Shown: positions 1-9,056, numbered from the stretch's first letter. The stretch is 64,000 bases of DNA from JALYGY01 sp963800975 (GCA_963800975.1 CAWDDB010000013.1:1-64000), one strand, 5' to 3'. The notes: generated from the letters alone by a model not told the origin. Numbers and translations are program-made.

Positions 1-1406
1 AGTTCGGGGTAGTCGTCTTTGAAGGGCATCTCGTTGGCCAGCAGGTAGCGCGCGGCGAGGTGCAGCGGTTCCCTGGCAACGGGTCGGCCGGCGCGGTAGT
101 AGGTCAGCAGGGCCAGCAAGACCAGCGCGGTCTCCTCCGCCGTGGGCATGTACTGGCCCCACGAGCCGTCGGCCTGCTGGGTAGAAAGGAGCAGTTCAGG
201 GTAACGCCCATCTGCTCCGGCGCGTCCGGGGGAAGCAAAGCTATCAGGGCCTGGCTCGTCGGGTAGTACGCCGAGGCATGCCACTTGTCCTCCCAGTAAC
301 CCCCGGGCTGACGCGCGCCGAGCACGTAGCCCACTGACTTCTCGCCCGCCCGCCCGGCACCGTGGCCGGCAGCGTCTCCAGGGCCTCGGTATATGGAGGT
401 TGGCGCTTATGAAGGATCAAGCTCGCGCGGGTAGACGGCGAAGGCTCGTCGCGCTCGTACCGCAACAGGCACGACCCGTCGACATCGTAGCCGGCGCGAT
501 GCAGCGCTAGCAGCGTCACGGCGGTGTCATCCGAGTCCGGAACACGTGGGGAGAAACCGACCCCGTCGTCGCCCAGGTGCTCGAGCAGGTACCGGTAGTG
601 CGGGCGCAGCAGACCTCCTGGCCGGAGAGCAGGCCGCCGTATTGCAGGTAGTGGAGCACCCAGGCCCGCGTGAAGATCCCGCAGGGGGCCATGGCCGGCA
701 GACCCGACTCGTAGTTCCACAGCAGGTCCTCCAGGTACGCGGTGCTGCGCGGGAACCGAACCCGCCAGTCTCCGACCTGCCCAAGAAGCGCGGCCGTGGC
801 GGATGGGGAGTTGGCCATCGATCCGTCCGGCTGGAGCAGGCGCGCGGCGCCGTTCAGGTCGAAGTTGTCCGTGAACGCTTCCAGGGAGAACAGTGCTGTG
901 GTCCTGCTCTCGAAGATGTGGTTCTTGGGTAGCAGGCTCAGCTTCGTCGCGCGCGCGACCTCGTAGTGCCTGAGGTGGGCGTACGGGAGGTTAGGCCCGC
1001 CACTTTGGCCCGCTCTAGGAGTGAGGTAGTATGAGCTCGAAACCACGGTCGCCTGCCCATCGTGGTCCAGCTCGCGGGCTTCCTTCCAGATTACGCGTTC
1101 TCCCGCCGCTCGCAGTTCCTTGTCGTGCCGCCGGTGCCCGATGCGGGCAAGCAACAGCACCACGGCCAGCGTGGTCAGCAGGCGGTCGTGTCCGTGGTCC
1201 ACCCGGTTACCCCATCCGCCGTCGGGTTGCTGGCGGTCTATCAGGCCGCGCAACAGGTCGGGGTAGGCCAGGCTCCCGTCTTTCTCGGTCAGTGAGCGGC
1301 CCAGCTCGTGTCGTAATCGGTGGGCTGCGTGAGCAGCGAGAGGTCCGCGCCAAGCAACTCGCTCGTGGCGAATCTCAGGTAATTGGGCAGCCGCACACCG
1401 CAACAT
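1..1406 (-). pseudogene. Class II diterpene cyclase remnant (Rv3377c-like), multiply frameshifted
   Basis: The minus strand encodes pieces of a class II diterpene cyclase spread over all three frames. From the N-terminus one can read a TDYDTSWAA segment near 1310, a QQPDGGWGN repeat near 1225, the protonating DSDD motif near 525 (class II motif DxDD), then SANLHI, WEDKWHASAYYPTSQ near 270 and a QQADGSWGQ repeat near 165. These line up in order with the M. tuberculosis halimadienyl/tuberculosinyl diphosphate synthase family, which cyclises geranylgeranyl diphosphate. At least five single-base shifts are needed to join the pieces, so no functional product is expected unless the sequence has errors. 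The 3' end runs off the left edge. It is divergent from the tuberculosinol-synthase homologue that follows, its expected pathway partner. Confidence 0.85.
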
Positions 1407-1536
1407 GTCCTTTAGTGATCGTGTCCACCTTCGACCATCCAGACGCCGCGTCCGACCCTCCCGGACCTAGGCAGGAGGGCCATAGTCGCCGTCTCGCCCT
1501 CAACTCGTCCGCCGCGTCACGACCCCGCGTACTATA

Positions 1537-2562
1537 TTGAGCTTCGTGCCCGTTTTCAATAGTATTCTAGGCAGCGTCGCGGACCACCGGGGCCGCGTTG
1601 GCCGCCAGGGGGAAGCAGCGAACCGAGACGTACAGCCCACTCCACCTCCGCTGGCCGAATGGCTGCGCTGGCCCCGCGAGCGGGTGGCTAGCTGGGTCCG
1701 GTCCAGACCGGGACCCGTCGTGATGGGCTGGCCCTTCAACGGCACCCGGCGCTGGTACCTGCTGCACGGGGAAAGGCCTCCGAACGCAGACGATTACGTG
1801 GCGACCTTGATCCGACGCCAGGCGGAGCTGCACCGGCTCGTCTTCGACCACGGCGTAAGCGTGATAATGGTGCCGGGTTTCGGCAGAGAACTCCTCGCCC
1901 GGGGTACGGACTACACCCGGCTCGTCCTTGGTGGCCTGCTGCGGCTTGCAGACGACGCGGTCTACGACGAGATGTTCGCTTCCGGCCTGCGGATCCGCTT
2001 CTACGGCGATCTGGAGGAGGTTCTCGATACGCCCACGTTTCGCCCGATGCTCGAGGAGTGCGCGCGCCTCACCTCCGCCACGGCGCGCGGGGATGGGCCG
2101 CTACTGCTGATAGGGCTCTTCGCCGATGCGCCCTACCCCAAACTCGCCAGGTTGAGCGTCGAGTTCGCACGGCGCCGGGGCCGCCCCCCCGACCGCCAGG
2201 AGTTGATCGAAGCCTACTACGGGGTCGACGTTCCCGACCTGGGCTTCTACCTTGGCTTTGCCCAGCCTGCCCTCTTCGACGTGCCGCTGGTCGCGACCGG
2301 CCAGGAGGACCTTTACGCGACCCTCACCCCCTCCCCCAACCTCACCGAGCCTCAGCTGCGGGAGATGCTCTACGACCACCTGGTGGCGCGCCGCACGCCG
2401 GACCCCGACTACGAAACGTTGTCGGACGAGGCGCGATCCGCGCTCGCGCAATACAACGAACGCTACTCCGGCGTCACGCTCGGGGTCGGGCACGTGGACC
2501 CGCTCACGCAGGTTTGGACACCGCTGCTGCCCGGCGCCAGCGAGGTCGGGCAAGGCTCGTAG
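1537..2562 (+). CDS. Tuberculosinol/isotuberculosinol synthase family protein (Rv3378c-like)
   Basis: A 341-aa reading frame whose body matches the Rv3378c family, a cis-prenyltransferase-like fold that removes diphosphate from a class II cyclase product. Visible family signatures are WPFNGTRRWYLL (about residue 67), RFYGD (about 152), ELIEAYYG (about 227), DLGFYLGF, FDVPLVATGQEDLYATL, TEPQLREMLYDH and GVGHVDP near the end. The family normally carries Asp in the FDGTRRW motif, equivalent to the catalytic DGNRRW Asp of cis-prenyltransferases; here the codon is AAC (Asn). The TTG at 1537 has no Shine-Dalgarno and the first 45 or so residues look non-homologous, so the real start may be an internal GTG such as 1684. 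Its presumed substrate-making cyclase is broken next door. Confidence 0.8.
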   Translation: MSFVPVFNSILGSVADHRGRVGRQGEAANRDVQPTPPPLAEWLRWPRERVASWVRSRPGPVVMGWPFNGTRRWYLLHGERPPNADDYVATLIRRQAELHRLVFDHGVSVIMVPGFGRELLARGTDYTRLVLGGLLRLADDAVYDEMFASGLRIRFYGDLEEVLDTPTFRPMLEECARLTSATARGDGPLLLIGLFADAPYPKLARLSVEFARRRGRPPDRQELIEAYYGVDVPDLGFYLGFAQPALFDVPLVATGQEDLYATLTPSPNLTEPQLREMLYDHLVARRTPDPDYETLSDEARSALAQYNERYSGVTLGVGHVDPLTQVWTPLLPGASEVGQGS

Positions 2563-2689
2563 GCGCCGGTAGCGAAGACTACCCCCTGTCCTCCAGCATC
2601 GCCTTCCTTGCTATCATTAACCGTAGGCGCGGGGCGAGACCGCTGGGTGCTCGGGTAGGGCCCGCGGCAACAGGCAGAGGAGGAAGCCC

Positions 2690-3882
2690 TTGCGCTCTCG
2701 GAAGACCAGAACCCAAACCGGCATCACGACCGCGGCTCCCTCGTCGATAGCCAGCTCCATGCCCGTCTCGCGCATACGCGGGATTATGGGGCTCGCGTGG
2801 GAGGATCCCGAAACCGTCCACCTGGAGGTGGGCGAGCCGGACTTCCCGACCCCCGAACACGTCGTCGAGGCCGCGCACGAGGCCGCGAGGGCTGGTCATA
2901 CCCGCTACGCCCCGAACGCGGGGCTTCCCGAGCTGAGAGAAGCCCTGGCGGAGAAAGTCCGCAGGCGTAACGGCTACGAGGCACGCCCCGAACAGGTGCT
3001 CGTCACGCAGGGAGGGATCCAGGCGCTCTACCTGGTGTTCAGCGCCCTGCTCGAACCGGGCGACGAGGTATTGTTGCCAGACCCCGCCTGGCCCAACTTC
3101 CGCATGATCGCCCACCTCCTGGGGGCGCGGGTGCTCTCGTACCCGCTGGTTGCGGAGGGAGATTTCCTGCCCCGGCTCGAGGACCTCGAGCGCCTGGTGA
3201 CGCCGAGGACCAGGGCGATCCTCATCAACAGCCCTTCGAACCCGCTCGGGGCGGTCCTGCCCCGCGACCTCGCGCAAACGTTGCTTGCGTTCGCCCGCCG
3301 GCACGGGCTCTGGTCTATCTCCGACGAGGTCTACGACGAGATCACCTTCGACGACTCCTTCGTAAGCGTCGGGGCGGTTGCGGACCCGGGCGACCGGCTC
3401 GTCTCGATCTATTCCTTCTCCAAGGTCTACGCGATGACCGGATGGCGTGTGGGCTATCTGGTGGCGCCGCCCGACCTGGCCAGTCTGCTCACGGGGATGC
3501 AGGAGCCGATCATCTCGTGCGTCAACACCCCAGCCCAGATGGCCGCCCTGTCCGCCCTGACCGGTCCGCAAAGCGTGGTGCGGGAGATGCGCGAGGCCTA
3601 CCTTGGAAGGCGCGACGAGCTGCTCGAGGTTCTCGACAGCGGTGGCCTGCCTTCGAGCGTGCCCTGGGGGCCTTCTACGTCTGGACCGACGTCTCCGAGG
3701 CGCGCATGCCCTCGATGGAACTCGCGCGCTCCCTAATCGAGCACGAGCGATTGGCCGTCGCTCCGGGGAGCGCGTTCGGCGAGCTGGGTGAGGGTTACGT
3801 GCGTCTTTCCCTCGCCTCCTCGAGGCAGGATCTGCTCGACGGGGCCTCTCGCCTTGTCAGGTTCGTTCAGGCGCGTAGCTGA
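2690..3882 (+). pseudogene. Class I/II PLP aminotransferase (aspartate/aromatic type) with one frameshift
   Basis: The TTG at 2690 follows AGAGGAGGA at 2676-2684, so the start is well supported. Frame 1 gives an AspB-type fold: EVGEPDFPTPEHV near the N-terminus, INSPSNPLGAV, SDEVYDEITF and the PLP lysine in YSFSKVYAMTGWRVGY. The frame breaks near 3650 after LDSGGLP; the C-terminal domain (FERALGAFYVWTDV, VAPGSAFGELGEGYVRLSLA with the substrate-binding Arg) continues in another frame to the stop at 3880-3882. One missing base in the CCTTC context would repair it and give about 398 aa, a normal length. Either a recent null allele or a sequencing error. Substrate cannot be told. Confidence 0.85.
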
Positions 3883-3948
3883 GCTTGTAGCCTCGATAGT
3901 CGGCAGAGGCACCTGGAAGGCTTCAGGGGTTGCGGAGCAACCCGGCCC

Positions 3949-4647
3949 TCATGCCGGCACCAGGAAGGAGCCGGTCAGGTGCCACCACGCGGCGTCGAGC
4001 AAGAACAACGTCCCGGCGAGAAGCAAGGCGCCGGTGACCAGGCGGAAGGTCACCGGCCGTATCCTGGTCCACGAGGTCTGGAACCAGGCGACGACCCGCT
4101 CGTGAGCCCCGATGGCCGCGAACGCGAGCACGAGGACGAGCGGAGCGTGGCTCACGAACGTCCAGATCGAGTGCGCTGCGACGACCATCCAGAGACGCTC
4201 TGCTTGACCGGCGATCACCACGAGCGAGACGAAGGTCGGGTCTACGATAGCGGCTAGCGCGAACAGCAACCCGACGCCCGCCAGGGAGATCAGGCCGAGA
4301 CCTCGCGGGGCGCTCGGCTTGGGCGGACCGGTGGCGGGCCTCCGAATCCGCACGAAACCCCAGGCCAGCAGCCCCACCCCCAGGACGATCTCCGCGACGG
4401 CCGCCACCCGGTCCTCGGCGGGATCGTGTGGCAGAAGCGCGCCCCAATCGATTCCGGCGATCCGCGGACCGACAATGAGCGAGAGTCCGGTCCCGAACGC
4501 GACCGTGCCGAGTATGCACGCGCAGCCAAAGGCCAGGAGGGCGCGATAGCGCGCCCCCGCACCGAGGGCCCCGATCGCCAGCAGCGTCCCCGTGATATCG
4601 AGGCTGGCCAGCCCAAGGGCGAACGAGGTTAGCAGAAGTTTGGTCAC
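3949..4647 (-). CDS. Polytopic membrane protein, GAP/LysE-like
   Basis: A 232-aa protein with about six hydrophobic segments and a short Pro-rich loop near residue 108-116 (ATGPPKPSAPRG) that divides it in two. The layout (N-terminal LLLTSFALGLASLD, repeated three-helix halves, DPTFVSLVV motif) resembles the GAP/LysE-type exporter families of actinobacteria, some of which move lipids or amino acids across the inner membrane. Assignment rests on topology and general motif style, so function is unassigned. It is convergent with the aminotransferase and has no obvious operon partner. Confidence 0.7.
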   Translation of the reverse strand: MTKLLLTSFALGLASLDITGTLLAIGALGAGARYRALLAFGCACILGTVAFGTGLSLIVGPRIAGIDWGALLPHDPAEDRVAAVAEIVLGVGLLAWGFVRIRRPATGPPKPSAPRGLGLISLAGVGLLFALAAIVDPTFVSLVVIAGQAERLWMVVAAHSIWTFVSHAPLVLVLAFAAIGAHERVVAWFQTSWTRIRPVTFRLVTGALLLAGTLFLLDAAWWHLTGSFLVPA

Positions 4648-4814
4648 CCGCAGATCATACCCTCATCTCGGGAACGTCCAGCCGAGGATACGCCCTTGAA
4701 GAGGCCGATAGGCGCGGCGGGCACTCCGATCCTACCGATAACGACCGCTCGTCCCGACGGGTAGCCGTGGCGGTCCTGGTCCCCTACTCGGCCAGGCTCG
4801 CCGCCCGACCTCCG

Positions 4815-5231
4815 TCAGTTGGTTGTTTCGCCGGACCCGCCATCATCGGCCGTCTGAAGCTCCACGGTACGCGCCACGTTCACCTCTCGGTCCTTGGAGG
4901 TGGTGCGCGTCAAGTATTCCACGCTGGCCGATTGTCCGACCTTGATGGCACCGGGGTCGGCCTGCTCGCCGTCCAGCTTGACCTCCACGGTCTCGGTTCT
5001 GTACCTGATCACCACGGGCTCTTCCCCCGGAGCCCTGACGACGAAGATGTCCCTGTCCGGGACCGTCCTCGCCACGTTTCCTTTCGTCTTTTCCTTGTTC
5101 CCCCCGCCTCCCCCGTCGGCCTGGTCCGACCCGGAGCCTTGCGATTGATCACCCTGTCCACCACCGCCGCACGCGGCGGACGTGCAGATGAGCACAACCA
5201 CCAGCAAGACGACCAGTATTCTCGGGTACAA
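4815..5231 (-). CDS. Small lipoprotein/secreted protein with DUF-type beta domain
   Basis: I place the start at TTG 5231 because AGGAGG (5236-5241) lies 4 nt upstream; this gives 138 aa. The N-terminus has a hydrophobic stretch (RILVVLLVVVLICTSAAC) ending in a Cys that may be lipidated, although the -3 residue is Ser rather than the usual aliphatic residue. A low-complexity linker rich in Gly, Gln, Ser and Asp follows, then a compact domain (residues about 55-138) with alternating beta-like segments (IVVRAPG, VIRYRTETVEVKLDG, SASVEYLTRT). No catalytic motif is visible. Probably exported and surface-anchored; function unknown. Confidence 0.7.
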   Translation of the reverse strand: MYPRILVVLLVVVLICTSAACGGGGQGDQSQGSGSDQADGGGGGNKEKTKGNVARTVPDRDIFVVRAPGEEPVVIRYRTETVEVKLDGEQADPGAIKVGQSASVEYLTRTTSKDREVNVARTVELQTADDGGSGETTN

Positions 5232-5335
5232 GTAGCCTCCTCTTGGTTGGGTATTCTCCAACGGTTCGTACTGAGTATATGGCCGAGGGGCCACAGTATG
5301 TCAACAGGGAGCCTCGCGCCAGAGTGCCAGAGACG

Positions 5336-5653
5336 CTATCTCGGTGCCACGGCTACGGTGCAGCGCGAGACGCAAACCAGCTTGTCTTCCTCGTCGGTGA
5401 GGCGCACGTCCCAGACCATGATCCTGCGCCCCGTGTGTAGCGGCGTGGCCACGGCGGTGACCAGCCCCCTCGCTCTTTGCGCGGATGTGGTTCGCGTTGA
5501 TCTCCAACCCCATCACGAGTTCGGTATCCCCGTCGATGAGGTTGTAGGTTCCGAGGCTCGCGACCGTCTCCGCCAGCACGACCGCCGACCCCCGTGCAAA
5601 ACGCCAACCCGCTCCTCATAGAGGTCCGCAACCTCATTCCCTATGCCCTCCAT
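5336..5653 (-). pseudogene. PaaI-type hotdog thioesterase, two frameshifts
   Basis: Three minus-strand frames together spell a PaaI/YbdB-like hotdog thioesterase: MEGIGNEVADLYEERVGVLHGG (5653 downward), then VLAETVASLGTYNLIDGDTEL and GLEINANHIRAKSEG, then LVTAVATPLHTGRR and VWDVRLTDEEDKLVCVSRCT up to the TAG at 5336-5338. The HGG...E active-site layout and ANHIR strand are typical of the family, which hydrolyses acyl-CoA esters. Both breaks fall in runs of G (5 where 6 are expected near 5600; 5 where 4 are expected near 5470). Homologous coding continues upstream to about 5710 (KRTVDPTRLD), so the original start lay further out. Confidence 0.75.
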
Positions 5654-5780
5654 GGTGGTGCCGCTCGTGTCCAGACGCGTCGGGTCCACCGTCCTCTTTC
5701 GAGAGATCCGCTCGAGCCAGCCTGCCCCGGGAGATCAGCCGGCGGGCTTCGCCGCGGGTCCCATCAGGGTATCAGGGCAA

Positions 5781-5816
5781 AGAAAAATCCCGCGCCCCCG
5801 TAACGGGGGCGCGGGA
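5781..5816 (-). terminator. Rho-independent terminator of the Met-rich surface protein gene
   Basis: A perfect inverted repeat with 13-bp arms around a 3-nt TAA loop (5788-5816) is followed, on the minus strand, by a T-rich tract (plus strand AAAGAAAAA, 5779-5787). It lies 20 nt past the stop of the gene at 5837-6091 and points the same way. Confidence 0.9.
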
Positions 5817-5836
5817 CGATTGGTCTCCGATCTATG

Positions 5837-6091
5837 CTACCTGCGGCGCAGGATGGCGTAAGTCAGAACACCCGAGCCAAGAAGCAGAGCGGCCGCAGGC
5901 AGGAGGATTGCCGGACCACCGCTGCCCGGAAGCGGCTGACCGCCACCGTCCATCATGGTCGTGCCACCGCCACCACCCATCATCATGCTGGACTCTTCCA
6001 TCATCATGGTGGTTTCCTGCGCCAACGCAACGGGCGACAGAACCAGCATGAGCAGAAGAGCGGCCGTGGCTAGTAATAGCGCCCTCTTCAT
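5837..6091 (-). CDS. Small exported Met-rich protein with sortase-like C-terminal anchor
   Basis: ATG 6091 is preceded by AGGAGGA (6096-6101), giving 84 aa. Residues 1-24 form a clear signal peptide (KR, then a long Leu/Ala core, ending VALAQ). The short mature part holds three Met clusters (TTMMMEESSMMM, TTMMD) separated by a run of five glycines. The C-terminus reads LPGSGG, a hydrophobic span and RRR, the architecture of a cell-wall sorting signal (LPxTG-like). So the mature exposed part would be only about 30 residues. Met clusters of this sort can bind Cu(I) or Ag(I); that is a suggestion only. It has its own promoter region and terminator, so it is a monocistronic gene. Confidence 0.8.
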   Translation of the reverse strand: MKRALLLATAALLLMLVLSPVALAQETTMMMEESSMMMGGGGGTTMMDGGGQPLPGSGGPAILLPAAALLLGSGVLTYAILRRR

Positions 6092-6264
6092 CCAGTCCTC
6101 CTTCTTTCTACTCCATTTTCCAATCGGCTTACACTGCCCCCTCCAAGCAGAGAAGGTACCCATAGTGTACAGAACCCAAACGCAAAAGTCTTCATTATTT
6201 TAACAATTTTTAACGGAATCGACCCAAAAAGACCGTTGAAATCGGCATTGGAAGGGGGTCTCTG

Positions 6265-6349
6265 CGGGGGAAGTGGGATTCGAACCCACGGGTGTTTTAC
6301 CACCACTGGTTTTCAAGACCAGCGCATTCGTCCGCTCTGCCATACCCCC
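6265..6349 (-). tRNA. tRNA-Ser (anticodon TGA)
   Basis: The minus strand folds as a class II tRNA: acceptor GGGGGTA / TTCCCCC, D arm GCAGAGC..., anticodon arm CTGGT-CTTGAAA-ACCAG with anticodon TGA, a long variable arm (GGTGG...) and T arm GTGGG-TTCGAAT-CCCAC. CCA is not encoded. The long variable arm and TGA anticodon identify Ser(UCA). Pair 6-67 is a T-T mismatch in this reading. Confidence 0.95.
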
Positions 6350-6383
6350 ATCGCGGCATTATACGACGCCGGTTGCGGGGCGG

Positions 6384-7703
6384 TCACGGGCTCCTGGCGG
6401 TGCGTCTGGCCGCCGGTAGCTGCCGCGCCAGGGAATCCGGGTCGTAGTCGGAGGGGTCCACGACCGGGGGACGTGGGAGGTCGGGCGGGGGCGGATATTT
6501 CTGGCCGATGCCGCAGTCGAAGGCGACCACCTCCTCGTCGGGACCCAGCTCACCGCGGGCGCGCAGCTCTGACACGACCGCGAGGGCCGCGGCAGACTCG
6601 GGGCTAACGTACCCCGCGCCAAGGCGTCCTGCGAGGAGCTGCGTCTCGGAGATCGAGCTCTCGTCCACCGCCACGGCCGTGCCGCCTGACTCCCGCAGCG
6701 CCTCGAGGATGAGGAAGTCCCCTACAGCGGAAGGTACGCGGATGCCGGCCGCGCGAGTCTGGGCGTTCTCGAAGGGCGTGGCGAAGCGTTCTCCCGCCGC
6801 GTGGGCCCGGACGATGGGGGCGCAGCCTTCGGCCTGCGCGGCGACCATGCGCGGGCGCTCGGGGCCTATGAGCCCGAGCGCCTGGAGCTCCTCGAACGCC
6901 TTCCACATCCCGACGAGGCCGGTTCCCCCGCCCGTCGGGTAGACGATGACGTCGGGCAGCCGCCAGCCCCCCTGCTCGGCCAGCTCCAGCCCCATCGTCT
7001 TCTTTCCCTCGACACGATAGGGCTCCTTGAGCGTGCTCACGTCGAAGGCGCCGAGCCTCTCGGCCAGGTCCCCGGCGACGCGGCCGCAGTCGGAGATCAG
7101 GCCTTCCACCAGCACCACGCTGGCACCCATCGCCAGCGCCTCCTCAGTGCTCGCGGGCGGCGCGTCCACCGGAACGACGACGGTTACCGCGGCCCCCGCG
7201 GCCGCGCCATAGGCCGCGAGCGCCCCGGCCGCGTTTCCGGCGGAGGGCGCCACGAAGGAGGTGGCGCCGAGCTCCGCGTTGCGAGAGACCGCCGCCGACA
7301 TGCCGCGAGCCTTGAATGAGCCCGTCGGGTTCAGGCCCTCCGCTTTCGTGTGGAGGTGCGGCGCCCCGAAGGCGCGTCCAAGCCTCGGCTGCGCCAGCAG
7401 CGGCGTCCCCCCTTCGCCCAGGGAGACGACCCGCTCCCAACCCCACACGGGCAGGATCTCGGCCCAGCGCCACATGCCGGCCGTTCGCCTGGCTCCCAAC
7501 GAGTCCGGGGTCAGGATGCGGGCGGCCTTCTCGAGGTCGTAGCGGGCGAGCAGCGGGCGGCCGTCCGCGGGGTCCAGGTTCGCCAACTCGTCGGCCGGAT
7601 AGGTCTCTCCGGAGAGCGCGCCTTCCAGATGGGTTAGCGTAGATCCGGTCTCTCCCAAGCCTCCTCGCACCTCACGTTCGGGGTAACGGCAGGCCGCAAC
7701 CAT
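6384..7703 (-). CDS. thrC: Threonine synthase
   Basis: 439 aa, the usual length. Converts O-phosphohomoserine to threonine with PLP in the cytoplasm. Signatures are THLEGALSGETYPADEL at the N-terminus (in some relatives a zinc-ribbon with Cys pairs; here the Cys are gone), PLLARYDLE, the substrate loop EGLNPTGSFKARGM with the PLP lysine (about residue 130), SAGNAAGALAAY, and the PLP phosphate loop YPTGGGTGLVGMWKAF. It stands alone between tRNA-Ser and the MatC-type transporter, on the same strand as both. A PLP-fold relative such as cysteate synthase is possible but the motif set fits ThrC best. Confidence 0.9.
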   Translation of the reverse strand: MVAACRYPEREVRGGLGETGSTLTHLEGALSGETYPADELANLDPADGRPLLARYDLEKAARILTPDSLGARRTAGMWRWAEILPVWGWERVVSLGEGGTPLLAQPRLGRAFGAPHLHTKAEGLNPTGSFKARGMSAAVSRNAELGATSFVAPSAGNAAGALAAYGAAAGAAVTVVVPVDAPPASTEEALAMGASVVLVEGLISDCGRVAGDLAERLGAFDVSTLKEPYRVEGKKTMGLELAEQGGWRLPDVIVYPTGGGTGLVGMWKAFEELQALGLIGPERPRMVAAQAEGCAPIVRAHAAGERFATPFENAQTRAAGIRVPSAVGDFLILEALRESGGTAVAVDESSISETQLLAGRLGAGYVSPESAAALAVVSELRARGELGPDEEVVAFDCGIGQKYPPPPDLPRPPVVDPSDYDPDSLARQLPAARRTARSP

Positions 7704-7712
7704 AGCACGACG

Positions 7713-7770
7713 GAGTTAGGAATTAGGAATGGAGAACTCGGAATTCAGGATTCCACTTTCCTAATCCTAG
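7713..7770. repeat. AT-rich imperfect inverted repeat (GGAATTAGGAAT type)
   Basis: TTAGGAATTAGGAAT (7716-7730) faces TTCCTAATCCTAGG (7758-7771) across a centre holding GAATTC. The right arm overlaps the stop codon of the MatC-type transporter gene. The composition is far from the GC-rich surroundings, which suggests an inserted palindromic element or a remnant rather than an ordinary promoter. Confidence 0.5.
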
Positions 7771-9056
7771 GACCCTATCCCCAGCACGACGAAAACGAGC
7801 CAGGCCAGCGGAGGTGCCACGACCGCGACGGCAGCGCCGTAGGCGAGTAGGTGGCGGAAGAGCACGTCCTTATCGACGTTCCTGGCGTTGGCGAGGACGA
7901 GGGCACCGTTGGTCGACAGCGGGCTGGCGTCCACGACGGTGGTGGAGATGGCGACCGCCGTTACCACGCCGACGGCACCCACAGCGCCCTCCTGCAGAAA
8001 GGGGACGGCGAGCGGGATGGTCGCGGCGAGCATCCCCGTCGAGGAGGCGAAGGCGGAGACGATGGCGCCGATGTAGCAGATCAGCAACGCCGCGAGCGTA
8101 GGCGAGCCCACTTGCGAGATCGCCTCTCCCACGTATTCGATGGTGCCGAGCTCCTCGAGCACCCCAACGTAGGTGAGTACACCGCAGATAAGCAGCACGA
8201 CGGACCAGCTGACCCGCCCGACCACCTCCCTCTGCAACCCCGGCATGAACAGGGCAAGCACGCCCGCGACGGTGATCGCGACCAGCCCGATGTCTAGGTC
8301 GAAACCCGACGCGAGCACGACCACCGCGAGGATGCCTGCGACGGTCAGCCCCTTCTGCCAGGTGAAGCCCCCGTCCTCGACGGCTTCTTCGCCGGATCCG
8401 CCGTCCTCCCGCTCTTCCGCGTCGGGCTCGGTGACCTGCGCCCGCCTGGATCTCATCAGGGCCAGACCGCCGAACAGCACGAAGACGACCACGCCCAGGA
8501 CCAGGTTGAAGACGAAGCTGCCGAGGAACAGCGTGATCTCATCCTGCGGAAGGTCCGCGCGGGCCACCAGCCCGTTGACGATCACGCCGTAGATGCTGAT
8601 CGGGGAGAACCCGCCGGCCTGGGCACCATGAACGACGAGCAGGCCCATGAGCAGCGGGCTTATGCCGTACTGGGCGGCGAAGCCGAGGGCGATCGGGGCG
8701 ACTATCGCGACGGCGGCGGGGCTGGCGGCCCCGACCGCCGTGAGGACGGCCGCCACGCCGAACATGATCCACGGTATCGCCGCCAGGTGTCCCCCGACCC
8801 CGCGCACCGCGAGGCGGACCAGCCAGTCGATCGTGCCGTTGACCTGGGCGATGCCAAACAGGTAGGTAACGCCGACGAGCACGATAAAGAGGTCGCCGGG
8901 GAACACGGCGAAGATCTCGTCGGAAGTCAACCCGCCGACGAAGCTGCCGATGACGAAGGCTGCCGCGAAGGCGAGCACGCCCATGTTTATCGGGAGCGTC
9001 GTCGCGACGATAAAGATCGCGACGAGGACCAGGATCGAAACTATCTCAGGTGACAC
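7767..9056 (-). CDS. SLC13/MatC-like dicarboxylate carrier
   Basis: 429 aa with about 11-12 hydrophobic segments and a central acidic cytoplasmic loop (EPDAEEREDGGSGEEAVEDGG, about residue 210-230). The two repeats each contain a re-entrant-like helix break: GAASPAAVAIVAPIALGFA with HGAQAGGFSPISIYG in the first half, and SAFASSTGMLAATIPL with TTVVDASPLSTNGALVLANA in the second. This matches the malonate/dicarboxylate MatC branch of the ion-transporter superfamily, in the inner membrane. The substrate cannot be fixed from sequence. It lies immediately downstream of nothing else on its strand, so it is probably monocistronic. Confidence 0.85.
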   Translation of the reverse strand: MSPEIVSILVLVAIFIVATTLPINMGVLAFAAAFVIGSFVGGLTSDEIFAVFPGDLFIVLVGVTYLFGIAQVNGTIDWLVRLAVRGVGGHLAAIPWIMFGVAAVLTAVGAASPAAVAIVAPIALGFAAQYGISPLLMGLLVVHGAQAGGFSPISIYGVIVNGLVARADLPQDEITLFLGSFVFNLVLGVVVFVLFGGLALMRSRRAQVTEPDAEEREDGGSGEEAVEDGGFTWQKGLTVAGILAVVVLASGFDLDIGLVAITVAGVLALFMPGLQREVVGRVSWSVVLLICGVLTYVGVLEELGTIEYVGEAISQVGSPTLAALLICYIGAIVSAFASSTGMLAATIPLAVPFLQEGAVGAVGVVTAVAISTTVVDASPLSTNGALVLANARNVDKDVLFRHLLAYGAAVAVVAPPLAWLVFVVLGIGS

